A stretch of 64,000 nucleotides of DNA, from NCBI RefSeq assembly GCF_002100115.1, contig NZ_ANBM01000001.1, forward strand, positions 1-64,000, read 5' to 3'. The notes under the pieces are model-generated. The model was not told the origin of the DNA, did no database searches, and saw only the letters and a list, made by a program, of their open reading frames with translations. The stretch is from Anaerovibrio sp. JC8. Lineage in GTDB: Bacteria > Bacillota > Negativicutes > Selenomonadales > Selenomonadaceae. Each line of letters begins with the position of its first letter. Positions within the stretch are counted from its first letter, which is position 1. This document shows, in pieces, positions 1-7,724 of the stretch. The translations under genes were made by a program, and so were the position numbers.

Positions 1-42
1 CGCTTTTTCTTATGATATATCACATCGATATTTTGCACAAAA

Positions 43-234
43 TTAGAGGGCTCTTTCAACCTTACCGGTACGCAGGCAGCGAGTGCAAACATTTACACGC
101 TTGATTTCGCCTTCTACAACGGCACGTACGCGCTGGATATTTGGCTTCCAGGAGCGCTTGGTCTTCAGATGGGAATGGCTGACATTGTTGCCGGACAGCT
201 CACCCTTACCGCATACTTCACATAAACTTGCCAT
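43..234 (-). CDS. rpmB: 50S ribosomal protein L28
   Basis: A 63-residue L28 of the large ribosomal subunit. It carries the four-cysteine zinc-binding form: CEVCG at residues 5-9 and CTRC at 50-53, with the typical NVSHSHLKTKR segment between. The reading frame extends further upstream, but the ATG at 234 is preceded by GGAGGTG at a good distance and gives the family's normal length. A strong promoter lies about 90 bp upstream. It appears monocistronic, ending 42 bp from the window edge. No oddities. Confidence 0.97.
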   Translation of the reverse strand: MASLCEVCGKGELSGNNVSHSHLKTKRSWKPNIQRVRAVVEGEIKRVNVCTRCLRTGKVERAL

Positions 235-588
235 ATAGCACACCTCCTTAACTTTTATCGGCGCATAGTCGCATATATGTAAATTCCTAAATGTACATAG
301 TCCTATACACACAACATACTGATTATAGCATAACAGCTCTGTCAAATGCAACCCCTTGGCAGCAAATATTTTTTGTCCCACGCGAACGGGTGCTAATATT
401 CCACACTATAAAACGGAATATAAGCACCTGTAAGCTCTGGATTAATTCGACTAAATTCAGTGAAAAAAACTAAAGCTATCACTGAATAAGTCTCATTGAA
501 CTGTCCATATCGCCAAAGGATTTCGCACAGTACAGTATAATCTATTGCCAAATTATACTATCATTTTTCTAATTCAAATGCAAGAAGA
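235..588. other. intergenic region between hslO and rpmB
   Basis: 354 bp without a gene. Besides the rpmB promoter it holds two inverted repeats. One is ATTCAGTGA-N15-TCACTGAAT at 455-487, whose minus-strand loop is T-rich and may help end the hslO transcript. The other is AGTATAAT-N10-ATTATACT at 534-559, with a -10-like TATAAT in both directions. I see no reading frame with a ribosome site. Confidence 0.5.
322..351 (-). promoter_or_regulatory. sigma-A promoter of rpmB
   Basis: On the minus strand TTGCAT (346-351) and TATAAT (322-327) are separated by 18 bp, and TGC before the -10 makes an extended -10. It points at rpmB and leaves a leader of roughly 80 nt. Confidence 0.75.
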
Positions 589-1464
589 TTATCGAACACC
601 GTCTGCCAGCTTCATGAGATGGGCCAGCTCGTCCTTTTCAAACTGGTACTTCTCGCCGCAGAACTGGCAGCATACCTCAGCATGGCCGTCTTCCACCAGC
701 TGCTGCATATCATTGTGGCTAAGGCTGAGAAGCACATCCTCAATGCGCTCCCTGTTGCACTTGCACTTGAAGGCCAGCTCCGTGGTGGTCAGATAATCCA
801 CATCAAAGTCAGCCATAAGCTCTGCAATAATGCCCTTGGCATCTACCCCATCAGCAATCATGCTGGACACAGGGCGAACCTTTTTCAGGGCATTCTCCAC
901 TCTGGTAATAATCTCCTCATCAGCATCCGGCATCATCTGAAGAATAAAGCCGCCGGAGGCCATGGCCTTGCAGTCAGTGCCAATCAGGACACCCAGACCA
1001 ACACTGGAAGGGGTCTGCTCAGACACAAAGAGATAGTTGGTCAAGTCCTCGGCAATTTCGCCGGACACAATCTCGCTGCTGCCCCGCATAGGGTCACCAA
1101 GGCCGGTAAAACGGGTCACCTGAATCAGGCCCTGGCCTACTGCGCCGCCTACATCCAGCTTACCGTTATCCTTTAATGGCAGATCCACATGGGGATTGCC
1201 CACATAGCCCCGCACATATCCCTCAGGGGTTGCGTCAGCGGTAATGTAGCCCAATGGGCCGTTACCCTGAAAGCTGACAGTGATGGCTTCCTTATTTTTC
1301 AGGTTGGCCGCCATCAAAAGAGCACCCGTCATAGTCCGTCCCAGAGCCGCTGCTGCAGTCGGGGAGCAGTCATGACGACGGATAGCCTCATTTACCAGAT
1401 CAGTGGTAACCGCTGCGTAAATGCGCACACCCTTGGTAATTGCTTTTACTAAAGTATCACTCAT
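589..1464 (-). CDS. hslO: Hsp33 redox-regulated chaperone
   Basis: A 291-residue Hsp33, a cytoplasmic holdase activated by oxidation. The C-terminal redox switch is intact: C234-K-C236 and C266-x-x-C269 bind zinc when reduced and form disulfides when oxidised. The N-terminal part (DTLVKAIT, then RRHDCSPTAAAALGR) matches the family. It is the last gene of the riboflavin operon, 16 bp after ribH, so its expression probably follows FMN-riboswitch control. That link between flavin synthesis and an oxidative-stress chaperone is inference from position only. Confidence 0.95.
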   Translation of the reverse strand: MSDTLVKAITKGVRIYAAVTTDLVNEAIRRHDCSPTAAAALGRTMTGALLMAANLKNKEAITVSFQGNGPLGYITADATPEGYVRGYVGNPHVDLPLKDNGKLDVGGAVGQGLIQVTRFTGLGDPMRGSSEIVSGEIAEDLTNYLFVSEQTPSSVGLGVLIGTDCKAMASGGFILQMMPDADEEIITRVENALKKVRPVSSMIADGVDAKGIIAELMADFDVDYLTTTELAFKCKCNRERIEDVLLSLSHNDMQQLVEDGHAEVCCQFCGEKYQFEKDELAHLMKLADGVR

Positions 1465-1480
1465 TTTATCAGTTCCTATC

Positions 1481-1951
1481 TTAGAGCTGCTTCAAAAGGT
1501 TGGCCATCTCAATGGCGGTCATGGCACCATCAGCCCCCTTGTTGCCAGCCTTGGTGCCGGCACGCTCGATAGCCTGCTCAATATTCTCGGTAGTAACCAC
1601 ACTGAAGGTTACAGGAACGCCGGTGGACATGCTGGCCTGGGCAATACCCTTGGCAGCCTCGTTGCATACATAATCATAATGGGTAGTGGAACCACGGATT
1701 ACAGTGCCCAGGGCAATAATAGCATCATACTTGCCGGACTCTGCCATCTTCTTGGATACCAATGGCAGCTCGTAAGCACCTGGAACCCAAGCCACGGTAA
1801 TATCATCCTCAGCTGCGCCATGGCGATGGAGAGTGTCCAAAGCACCACCCAGCAGCTTAGAGGTCAAAAACTCATTGAAACGGGCTACAACAATACCAAA
1901 CTTCATGCCCTGGGCATTAAGCATACCTTCCAAAACCTTAACTTCTTTCAT
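1481..1951 (-). CDS. ribH: 6,7-dimethyl-8-ribityllumazine synthase
   Basis: 156 residues, normal for the family. It condenses 5-amino-6-ribitylamino-uracil with 3,4-dihydroxy-2-butanone 4-phosphate to lumazine, the penultimate riboflavin step. Visible motifs are [13 protein letters not shown] near the N-terminus, the substrate loop VPGAYELPL, and [19 protein letters not shown], followed by the usual GNKG near the C-terminus. It lies 20 bp after ribBA and 16 bp before hslO, inside the rib operon. Confidence 0.97.
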   Translation of the reverse strand: MKEVKVLEGMLNAQGMKFGIVVARFNEFLTSKLLGGALDTLHRHGAAEDDITVAWVPGAYELPLVSKKMAESGKYDAIIALGTVIRGSTTHYDYVCNEAAKGIAQASMSTGVPVTFSVVTTENIEQAIERAGTKAGNKGADGAMTAIEMANLLKQL

Positions 1952-1971
1952 CTTAATATACCTCCGTAAAA

Positions 1972-3177
1972 TCAGATTTTCTCAGCTAAAATATGACCCA
2001 TCTTGGTCTTCTTTACCTTCATGTAGTTCTGGTTATACTCGTTGGTCGGTACCTCCAGAGCCACTCTGTCCACGATTTTCAGGCCATAGCCCTCAAGGCC
2101 GGCACGCTTTGCAGGGTTGTTGGTCATAAGGCGAATGGTGGTAAGGCCCATATCAGCCAAAATCTGGGCACCGATACCATAGTCACGCTCATCCGGAGCA
2201 AAGCCCAGCAATACGTTGGCCTCAACAGTATCCTTGCCATGGTCCTGCAGCTCGTAAGCACGCATCTTGTTGCCCAGGCCAATGCCACGGCCCTCCTGAC
2301 GCATGTAGAGAACCATGCCCTGGCCCTCAGCCTCGATACGCTTCAAGGCAGTAGCCAGCTGATCACCACAGTCACAGCGCAGGGAACCCAGCGCATCACC
2401 GGTGAGGCACTCGGAATGAACGCGAACCAGCACGTTCTCCTTGCCCTTAACATCACCCTTCACAATAGCCAGGTGGCACTTGCCGTCCAGCTTGCTCTCA
2501 TAGGCGTGAATGCGGAAATGACCATACTTGCTTGGCAGATCTGCCTCTGCAATCTTTTCCACGAAGCACTCAGTACGCTTTCTGTACTCGATCAGAGCCT
2601 TGACAGTGATGAGCTTCAGGCCATGCTCCTTGGAGAACTCGATAAGGCGTGGGGTCCGCATCATGTGGCCGTCATCGTCCATAATCTCACAGCACAGGCC
2701 GGCAGGAGCCAAACCAGCCAGCTTTGCCAAATCAGTGGTAGTCTCGGTGTGACCTGCACGACGGAGAACACCACCCGGAACACTGCGAAGCGGGAATACA
2801 TGGCCCGGACGGCGGAAATTCTCCGGCTTGGCCGTTGGGTCAATGAGACGTTTTACGGTTTCACAGCGCTCAAAGGCGGAGATACCGGTAGTAGTGGTAT
2901 CAGCATCCACGGATACAGTGAATGCGGTCTCATGGTTGTCGGTATTATTGGATACCATTGGGAAAATCTCCAACCGATCCAGATACTCAGCCTCCATAGG
3001 GGTACAGATAAGCCCCTTGGCATAGGTAGCCATGAAATTAACGTGCTCAGGGGTCAAGGTCTCAGCGGCTACAATGAGGTCACCTTCGTTTTCCCTGTCC
3101 TCATCGTCCACTACAACGACCATATTACCCTTACGAATTTCTTCTATTGCTTCTTCAACTGTTGCAAAATCTGACAT
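1972..3177 (-). CDS. ribBA: Bifunctional DHBP synthase / GTP cyclohydrolase II
   Basis: A 401-residue fusion catalysing both committed inputs of riboflavin synthesis. The N-terminal half (about 1-205) is RibB, with the acidic metal-binding DDEDREN at 24-30 and RPGHVFPL at 123-130; it makes dihydroxybutanone phosphate from ribulose 5-phosphate. The C-terminal half is RibA, with zinc cysteines C257, C268 and C270 and the RQEGRGIGL loop at 293-301; it opens GTP. It lies 11 bp after ribE. Both active sites look intact. Confidence 0.97.
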   Translation of the reverse strand: MSDFATVEEAIEEIRKGNMVVVVDDEDRENEGDLIVAAETLTPEHVNFMATYAKGLICTPMEAEYLDRLEIFPMVSNNTDNHETAFTVSVDADTTTTGISAFERCETVKRLIDPTAKPENFRRPGHVFPLRSVPGGVLRRAGHTETTTDLAKLAGLAPAGLCCEIMDDDGHMMRTPRLIEFSKEHGLKLITVKALIEYRKRTECFVEKIAEADLPSKYGHFRIHAYESKLDGKCHLAIVKGDVKGKENVLVRVHSECLTGDALGSLRCDCGDQLATALKRIEAEGQGMVLYMRQEGRGIGLGNKMRAYELQDHGKDTVEANVLLGFAPDERDYGIGAQILADMGLTTIRLMTNNPAKRAGLEGYGLKIVDRVALEVPTNEYNQNYMKVKKTKMGHILAEKI

Positions 3178-3188
3178 AATCTCGCTCC

Positions 3189-3827
3189 TTAAAAACCATT
3201 ATTTTTGAGAAAGTCCATGGTGATGCGGCTGACATTTTCCTTTGGGGTTTCCTTGGGCTGCAGCAGCTTTTCCACGTACTTTCCAATAACATCATTTTCT
3301 ATATTAATTGTCGACCCAGCCTTTTTGCTGGATAAGTTGGTCACCTGGCGGGTGTGGGGTATCAAGGATACCGTAAAATCACTGTCCGTAACCGCCGCCA
3401 CTGTCAGGCTGATGCCATCCAGGGCCACAGAGCCCTTCTCCACAATATGACGCAGTATATCCTTATCCGCAGAAATCTTCATGAGAACAGCGTTCTTGTC
3501 CTCCTTCAAGGAAAGGATATGGCCAACGCCATCAATATGTCCGCTGACTATATGGCCGCCCAGGCGGCTCTGCAGGGTCAGGGCCCGCTCCAAATTCACC
3601 GGGCTCCCCTTCTTCAGCTCCGCCAAAGAGGTCCGGCGAATGGTCTCCGGCATCACATCAGCATCAAAGCTGCCGCCGTCAAAGCGGGTCACTGTAAGGC
3701 ATACACCATTTACGGCGATACTGTCTCCCAGCTGAACGTCCTCCAGCACCCTTGAAGCCTTTATGGACAGGCAGCCGCCCCCAATGCTGCGGACCGTGCC
3801 AACTTCTTCAATTATACCTGTAAACAT
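3189..3827 (-). CDS. ribE: Riboflavin synthase alpha chain
   Basis: 212 residues with the hallmark start MFTGIIEEVG and two lumazine-binding barrels in tandem. The first carries NGVCLTV and the second DGISLTV, with GGHIVSGHIDG at the junction. It dismutates two 6,7-dimethyl-8-ribityllumazine molecules to riboflavin. It lies 66 bp after ribD; that spacer contains a 47-bp copy of a dispersed repeat, unusual inside an otherwise compact operon. Confidence 0.96.
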   Translation of the reverse strand: MFTGIIEEVGTVRSIGGGCLSIKASRVLEDVQLGDSIAVNGVCLTVTRFDGGSFDADVMPETIRRTSLAELKKGSPVNLERALTLQSRLGGHIVSGHIDGVGHILSLKEDKNAVLMKISADKDILRHIVEKGSVALDGISLTVAAVTDSDFTVSLIPHTRQVTNLSSKKAGSTINIENDVIGKYVEKLLQPKETPKENVSRITMDFLKNNGF

Positions 3828-3844
3828 CTAATCACCTGTTTTTA

Positions 3845-3891
3845 CACCTCATCCGTCCACTACGTTGACACCTTCCCCTCAAGGGGAAGGC
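3845..3891 (+). repeat. Dispersed palindromic repeat, copy 1
   Basis: Starts CACCTCATCCGT and ends with the hairpin CCTTCCCCT-CA-AGGGGAAGG (3871-3890) plus GC. A second copy in the opposite orientation lies at 5268-5317; the two flank ribD and its riboswitch. In this copy the middle palindrome is degenerate (GTCCACTACGTTGAC). Confidence 0.8.
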
Positions 3892-3893
3892 TT

Positions 3894-4982
3894 TTATTTA
3901 TCCACACGGGCGGTTATGAGAATATCCCCGTCAATGAGCTCCGTTGTTGCATCCTTTAGCTCCACGGCCTGACTCAGCTCCTCAAAGCCCTCGCCCTCCA
4001 CAGGAGTCAGGGCCTCACGGCCGCCAATCAGCTTTGGAGCAATAAAGGCATACACCTTATCCACAAGACCGGCCTTTAGCATGGAGAAATTCAGCTGACC
4101 GCCGCCCTCCACCAATATGGAGGAAATTTCCATTTCTGCCAGCTTCTTTAACAGCTGAGGCAAATCAACCCGCTCACTGCCTGCGGAAATCACCTGAACT
4201 CCGGCATCCCGCAGATCCTGTACAGCCCCTGCATCAGCCGCCCCGGATACCGCCACAATGGTTTTGGCCTTTCCGTCCGTTACCAGATGGGAATCCAGAG
4301 GCAATCTGGCCCTGCTGTCCACCACGATACGAATTGGATTACGGCCCACCCGGTCCGGAAGTCTGGTGGTGAGGCTTGGATTATCCTTTATGGCCGTATT
4401 GATACCCACCATGATACCATCATAGCAGTCCCGCAGCTCATGGGTCCGCCGACGGGAGGCCTCATTGGTAATCCACTGGGACTGCCCGGTGGAAGTAGCA
4501 ATTTTTCCGTCCAAGGACATGGCCGTCTTTAACGCCACAAAAGGCATCTCCTTGGTAATCCATTTCAGAAATATCTCGTTGAGCTTTTTGGCTTCATCTT
4601 CAAGAACACCGGTCACCACTTCAATGCCCGCATCCCGAAGAATGTTTACACCACGGCCCGCCACCTTTGGGTTGGGGTCCAGCATGGCCACTACTACTCT
4701 GGAGACTCCCGCCTCCACCAGTGCATTGGCACAAGGACCAGTACGGCCATAGTGGGAGCACGGCTCCAATGTTACATATACTGTTGCCCCCCTGGCCAGC
4801 TCGCCGGCCATGTTCAGGGCATGAATTTCAGCATGGGGAGTGCCAGCCTTGCGGTGCCAGCCCTCGGCAATGATTCGGCCATCCTTGACGATAACCGCAC
4901 CCACCAGAGGATTTGGCGAAGTTCTGCCCAAGGCATTTTTTGCCACCCGCAGGGCTTCACTCATATAAAACTCATCCTGCAA
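3894..4982 (-). CDS. ribD: Bifunctional deaminase / 5-amino-6-(5-phosphoribosylamino)uracil reductase
   Basis: First gene of the rib operon. The N-terminal zinc deaminase shows H50-A-E52 and C75/C84 (EPCSHYGRTGPC); the C-terminal NADPH reductase follows from about residue 150 (MSLDGKIA, then SILVEGGG). The frame is open to 5048, but I choose the TTG at 4982. AGAGGTG lies 6 nt upstream, it gives MQDEFYMSEAL with 362 residues as usual for RibD, and the longer version would start inside the riboswitch terminator. Confidence 0.93.
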   Translation of the reverse strand: MQDEFYMSEALRVAKNALGRTSPNPLVGAVIVKDGRIIAEGWHRKAGTPHAEIHALNMAGELARGATVYVTLEPCSHYGRTGPCANALVEAGVSRVVVAMLDPNPKVAGRGVNILRDAGIEVVTGVLEDEAKKLNEIFLKWITKEMPFVALKTAMSLDGKIATSTGQSQWITNEASRRRTHELRDCYDGIMVGINTAIKDNPSLTTRLPDRVGRNPIRIVVDSRARLPLDSHLVTDGKAKTIVAVSGAADAGAVQDLRDAGVQVISAGSERVDLPQLLKKLAEMEISSILVEGGGQLNFSMLKAGLVDKVYAFIAPKLIGGREALTPVEGEGFEELSQAVELKDATTELIDGDILITARVDK

Positions 4983-5036
4983 TTCTATCACCTCTTTCCA
5001 TGGAAAAATGAGATACACAGAACAGCCTATATCAAT

Positions 5037-5069
5037 AAAAAAGGCCATTGAAGAAACTCTTCAACAGCC
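5037..5069 (-). terminator. Riboswitch-controlled intrinsic terminator ahead of ribD
   Basis: On the minus strand a 12-bp stem (GGCTGTTGAAGA / TCTTCAATGGCC, two G-U pairs) with loop GTT is followed directly by six T. It sits between the FMN aptamer and the ribD ribosome site, the classical place for FMN-induced premature termination. Confidence 0.85.
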
Positions 5070-5100
5070 CTAAATGCACACAAAAACAATGTACATACAC

Positions 5101-5209
5101 GTCTTTTCCCATCCAGACTATACTGTCGGCCCTGGAATCACACCAGGTCATGCCTCAACGGCTCGCGGGCTTTACCGCCGGTAGGGAATTGCACCCTGCC
5201 CCAAAGACT
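5101..5209 (-). promoter_or_regulatory. FMN riboswitch (RFN element)
   Basis: The minus strand shows the RFN core: P1 (GTCTTT pairing with AAAGAC), GGGGCAGGGTG-AATTCCC, TACCGGCGGTAAAGCCC, GCGAGCC, a variable helix GACCTGGTGTGATTCCAGG, and GGCCGACAGTATAGTC. FMN binding should favour the terminator at 5037-5069 and shut off ribD-ribE-ribBA-ribH-hslO. Confidence 0.96.
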
Positions 5210-5230
5210 GTATCTGTATTTCCACCGCTT

Positions 5231-5259
5231 ATTTTACCATATTGTCAGTTGTATGACAA
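5231..5259 (-). promoter_or_regulatory. Promoter of the rib operon
   Basis: Minus-strand TTGTCA (5254-5259), 17-bp spacer, TAAAAT (5231-5236), with TGG in the extended -10 position. Transcription would begin about 15 nt before the RFN element. Confidence 0.7.
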
Positions 5260-5267
5260 CATAAAAC

Positions 5268-5317
5268 GCCTTCCCCTTGAGGGGAAGGTGTCAGCCGATA
5301 GGCTGACGGATGAGGTG
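5268..5317 (-). repeat. Dispersed palindromic repeat, copy 2
   Basis: Reverse-oriented copy of the repeat at 3845-3891. Read on the minus strand it starts CACCTCATCCGTCAGCC, forms a perfect GTCAGCC-TATC-GGCTGAC hairpin, and ends in CCTTCCCCT-CA-AGGGGAAGG followed by CGTTTT. It starts 4 bp beyond the brnQ stop and probably serves as its terminator. Confidence 0.8.
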
Positions 5318-5321
5318 TTCC

Positions 5322-6671
5322 TTAGATATCCGAATTTATTTTTGCCAAAATAAGTCCGATTACCAGACCCACCAAAGCCGGCACTATCCAGCCAAAGCCC
5401 TGGGTGAAGAATGGCAGATACTCCCCTGCAAAGCCTACCATGGAGGAAACAAAGGCAGAGCTGCCCAGCTCCTTTGGCAGAGCATTCAGCAGGTCAAAGA
5501 TGGCGGCAACCACTGTAAACAGGGTAACCATGCCATAGACCCACTTGGACTGGTAAAAGAAGTCACCCACCAGACCCAGCAGAGTAAGGGTAATAGTCAA
5601 TGGATACAGGAACATCAGCACAGGAATAGCATAAACAATAATAGCAGTAAGACCCACATTGGAAATCAGCAGGGATACTGCACCGAAAATGCAGGCCCAA
5701 GTGCGATAGCCAGGCCCCCCTGGGAACATTTCGCAGAAGGTCTCGGAACAGCTGGTTACAAGGCCAATAGCAGTCTTAAGGCAGGCAAAGGTGGCAATAC
5801 CAGCCAGCACGAACACACCAGCCGCCCCAAAGAAATGGCCGGAAATATCAGACAGTGCAATACCGCCGTTTTCTGCCATTGGGAACACACCCATACTCAT
5901 GGTACCCATAAGGATAATCATCACATAGATAACGGACATGATGATACCGCTAAGAACACCAGCCTTGATGGTAGAAGAAGCAATGGCCTCATTGGTTCTG
6001 AGGCCAAGATTTTTCATGCTGTTTACAACGATAATACCGAAGGCCAGACCCGCCATGGCATCCATGGTGTTGTAGCCCTCCAGCACGCCCTTGGCAAAGG
6101 CACCGGATTCATAGTCAGCTGATGGTGCAATATTGGCAATGCTGTCCACCATTGGATTGGCAAAGGCCACTACCAGCAGGCTGCCCAGAAATACCAAAAA
6201 GATAGGAGTCAAAATCTTTCCTACCCAGGTCACAATTCCACTTGGTCTGAGAGAAAAGAACATGACAATAGCAAAAAACACCAGAGAAAAGCCAAACAAT
6301 GCCATTTCCGGACTAAAATCCGTAAGCATTGGTGCTACGCCCATGGCAAATGGCACAGTGGCACAGCGTGGGATAGCAAAGCAAGGACCGATGGTCAGAT
6401 AAAGCATGCAAGTAAAGAACATGGCATACTTCTTATTGACTCTGGAAGCCAGATCCTGCAGGCCGTTGCCCCCGGACATGCCGATGGCGGCCACCGCCAA
6501 AATAGGAATACCCACACCGGTCAAAATGAAGCCTGCAATGGCCGGCCATACATTGCTGCCCGCCGCCTGGCCCAAATGAACCGGGAAGATAATGTTACCA
6601 GCACCGAAAAACATACCAAACAGCATGCTGGCAACAAATAAATAATTTTTCCAACTCAAATTTTCATTCAC
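5322..6671 (-). CDS. brnQ: Branched-chain amino acid cation symporter
   Basis: A 449-residue LIVCS-family inner-membrane carrier for leucine, isoleucine and valine. The protein is hydrophobic throughout, with about 12 membrane segments. The family-typical start region FVASMLFGMFFGAGNIIFP is at residues 12-30, followed by GVGIPILAV. Its neighbours are unrelated: the riboflavin leader downstream and a 220-bp structured intergenic region upstream. Start ATG lies behind GAGGGGCG. The exact substrate among branched-chain amino acids cannot be read from sequence. Confidence 0.93.
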   Translation of the reverse strand: MNENLSWKNYLFVASMLFGMFFGAGNIIFPVHLGQAAGSNVWPAIAGFILTGVGIPILAVAAIGMSGGNGLQDLASRVNKKYAMFFTCMLYLTIGPCFAIPRCATVPFAMGVAPMLTDFSPEMALFGFSLVFFAIVMFFSLRPSGIVTWVGKILTPIFLVFLGSLLVVAFANPMVDSIANIAPSADYESGAFAKGVLEGYNTMDAMAGLAFGIIVVNSMKNLGLRTNEAIASSTIKAGVLSGIIMSVIYVMIILMGTMSMGVFPMAENGGIALSDISGHFFGAAGVFVLAGIATFACLKTAIGLVTSCSETFCEMFPGGPGYRTWACIFGAVSLLISNVGLTAIIVYAIPVLMFLYPLTITLTLLGLVGDFFYQSKWVYGMVTLFTVVAAIFDLLNALPKELGSSAFVSSMVGFAGEYLPFFTQGFGWIVPALVGLVIGLILAKINSDI

Positions 6672-6689
6672 AATTAAACGCCCCTCATA

Positions 6690-6808
6690 AAATGATAACT
6701 TATTCAGATGGAGTTTTAAACTCCACCTGAATCTAGTTGAATTTTACCCATTGCTTTACTGGCACTTAACTCCCACCTAAAAGGAAGGAGTCTTAGTGCC
6801 AGTTAGCA
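6690..6808. repeat. Structured intergenic element upstream of brnQ
   Basis: Two strong inverted repeats. One is ATTCAG-TGGAGTTT / AAACTCCACCTGAAT at about 6696-6733. The other is CTGGCACTTAACTCC / GGAGTCTTAGTGCCAG at about 6760-6806, with CCCACCTAAAAGG in its loop. On the minus strand it precedes brnQ and could be a transcribed leader. I do not recognise it as a known riboswitch, and it has no second copy here. Confidence 0.5.
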
Positions 6809-6891
6809 TCGGATATTTTTAAAGTCACAGCAAATAAAATGTTACCACCGCAATACAGGGATGTCAAAGGAATGAAACAAGATGGACATTA

Positions 6892-7575
6892 TTACAAGAT
6901 GTCCAGTACACGAAGACACTTTTCATCCACGGAGAATTTTATCTCCATCTCCCCAAATGGAAAGCCGTATACCCGCTCCGGGTCGTGGTGATAGGATGGC
7001 CGCGGGTCGTTTTGCAGGACTCCCAACAGGGCCTCCCGCTGGTTTTCCGGCACTTTTTCAAATAATTCGGGTGGGAACTCCACCTCCAGCATCCGGTTCC
7101 AGCCACCGCTGCGGAAGCCCTCAGTGGCCTCCGGGTGACTGTCAGCATAAGGAATATATGGCTTTATATCAAAAATTGGTGTGCCGTCCATCAGATCTGC
7201 CCCGCTGACTATAAGCACCGGACCATCATGGGAATCCAGCTCAACCTTTTCCAGCTTAACACTGGAAAGACCAATGGAATTAGGACGAAACGGGGAACGG
7301 GTAGCAAAGACACCAACCCGTGTATTGCCACCTAAAATAGGTGGTCTTACTGTTGGTGACCAGCCCTCGCGAACATTTTCGGAAAATTGCCAAATAAGCC
7401 AGAGATAGGAAAAGCCCTCTATCCCCCGCAGGGCATCCTCATTGCGGTATTCCGGCTCAAAGACAATGCGTCCCTTCAGCTCCTTCACCACCCCACTCTG
7501 CCGGGGAATGCCAAACTTGGTGGGAAATTCCGTCCTTATGCGGCCAATAATCTTCATTTCTATAGTATCAGTCAT
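6892..7575 (-). CDS. trmO: tRNA (N6-threonylcarbamoyladenosine37-N6)-methyltransferase
   Basis: A 227-residue TrmO (YaeB/TsaA family), which methylates t6A37 in tRNA-Thr using S-adenosylmethionine. Typical stretches are IGRIRTEFPTKFGIPRQ at the start, FSYLWLIWQF, the beta-barrel core RVGVFATRSPFRPNSIGLS, and DLMDGTPIFDIKPYIPY. A C-terminal extension (NDPRPSYHHDPERVYG) is also usual. The ATG at 7575 lies 8 nt behind AAGGA; the in-frame ATG three codons upstream abuts the ribosome site. Confidence 0.94.
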   Translation of the reverse strand: MTDTIEMKIIGRIRTEFPTKFGIPRQSGVVKELKGRIVFEPEYRNEDALRGIEGFSYLWLIWQFSENVREGWSPTVRPPILGGNTRVGVFATRSPFRPNSIGLSSVKLEKVELDSHDGPVLIVSGADLMDGTPIFDIKPYIPYADSHPEATEGFRSGGWNRMLEVEFPPELFEKVPENQREALLGVLQNDPRPSYHHDPERVYGFPFGEMEIKFSVDEKCLRVLDIL

Positions 7576-7671
7576 ATTAATCATCCTTATTTTTTTCTGT
7601 CAGAGAAACTATACCAAATTATACTGCCATTATTCAAATTTTCACAACCAGTGCAGCCATATTTACGCAAA

Positions 7672-7700
7672 GGAAAAAGCCCTCCCCGAAGGGAAGGCCC
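7672..7700 (-). terminator. Intrinsic terminator after the chemoreceptor gene
   Basis: Minus strand GGGCCTTCCC-TTC-GGGGAGGGC followed by TTTTT, 25 bp beyond the chemoreceptor stop. Confidence 0.8.
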
Positions 7701-7724
7701 AATCCTATATATTCTACACACACC

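Noticed and set aside
1993-3174. Long plus-strand frame opposite ribBA, and similar long frames opposite fusA-like, guaA and proS
   Set aside because: They lack ribosome sites and family motifs and mirror the codon structure of the real minus-strand genes.
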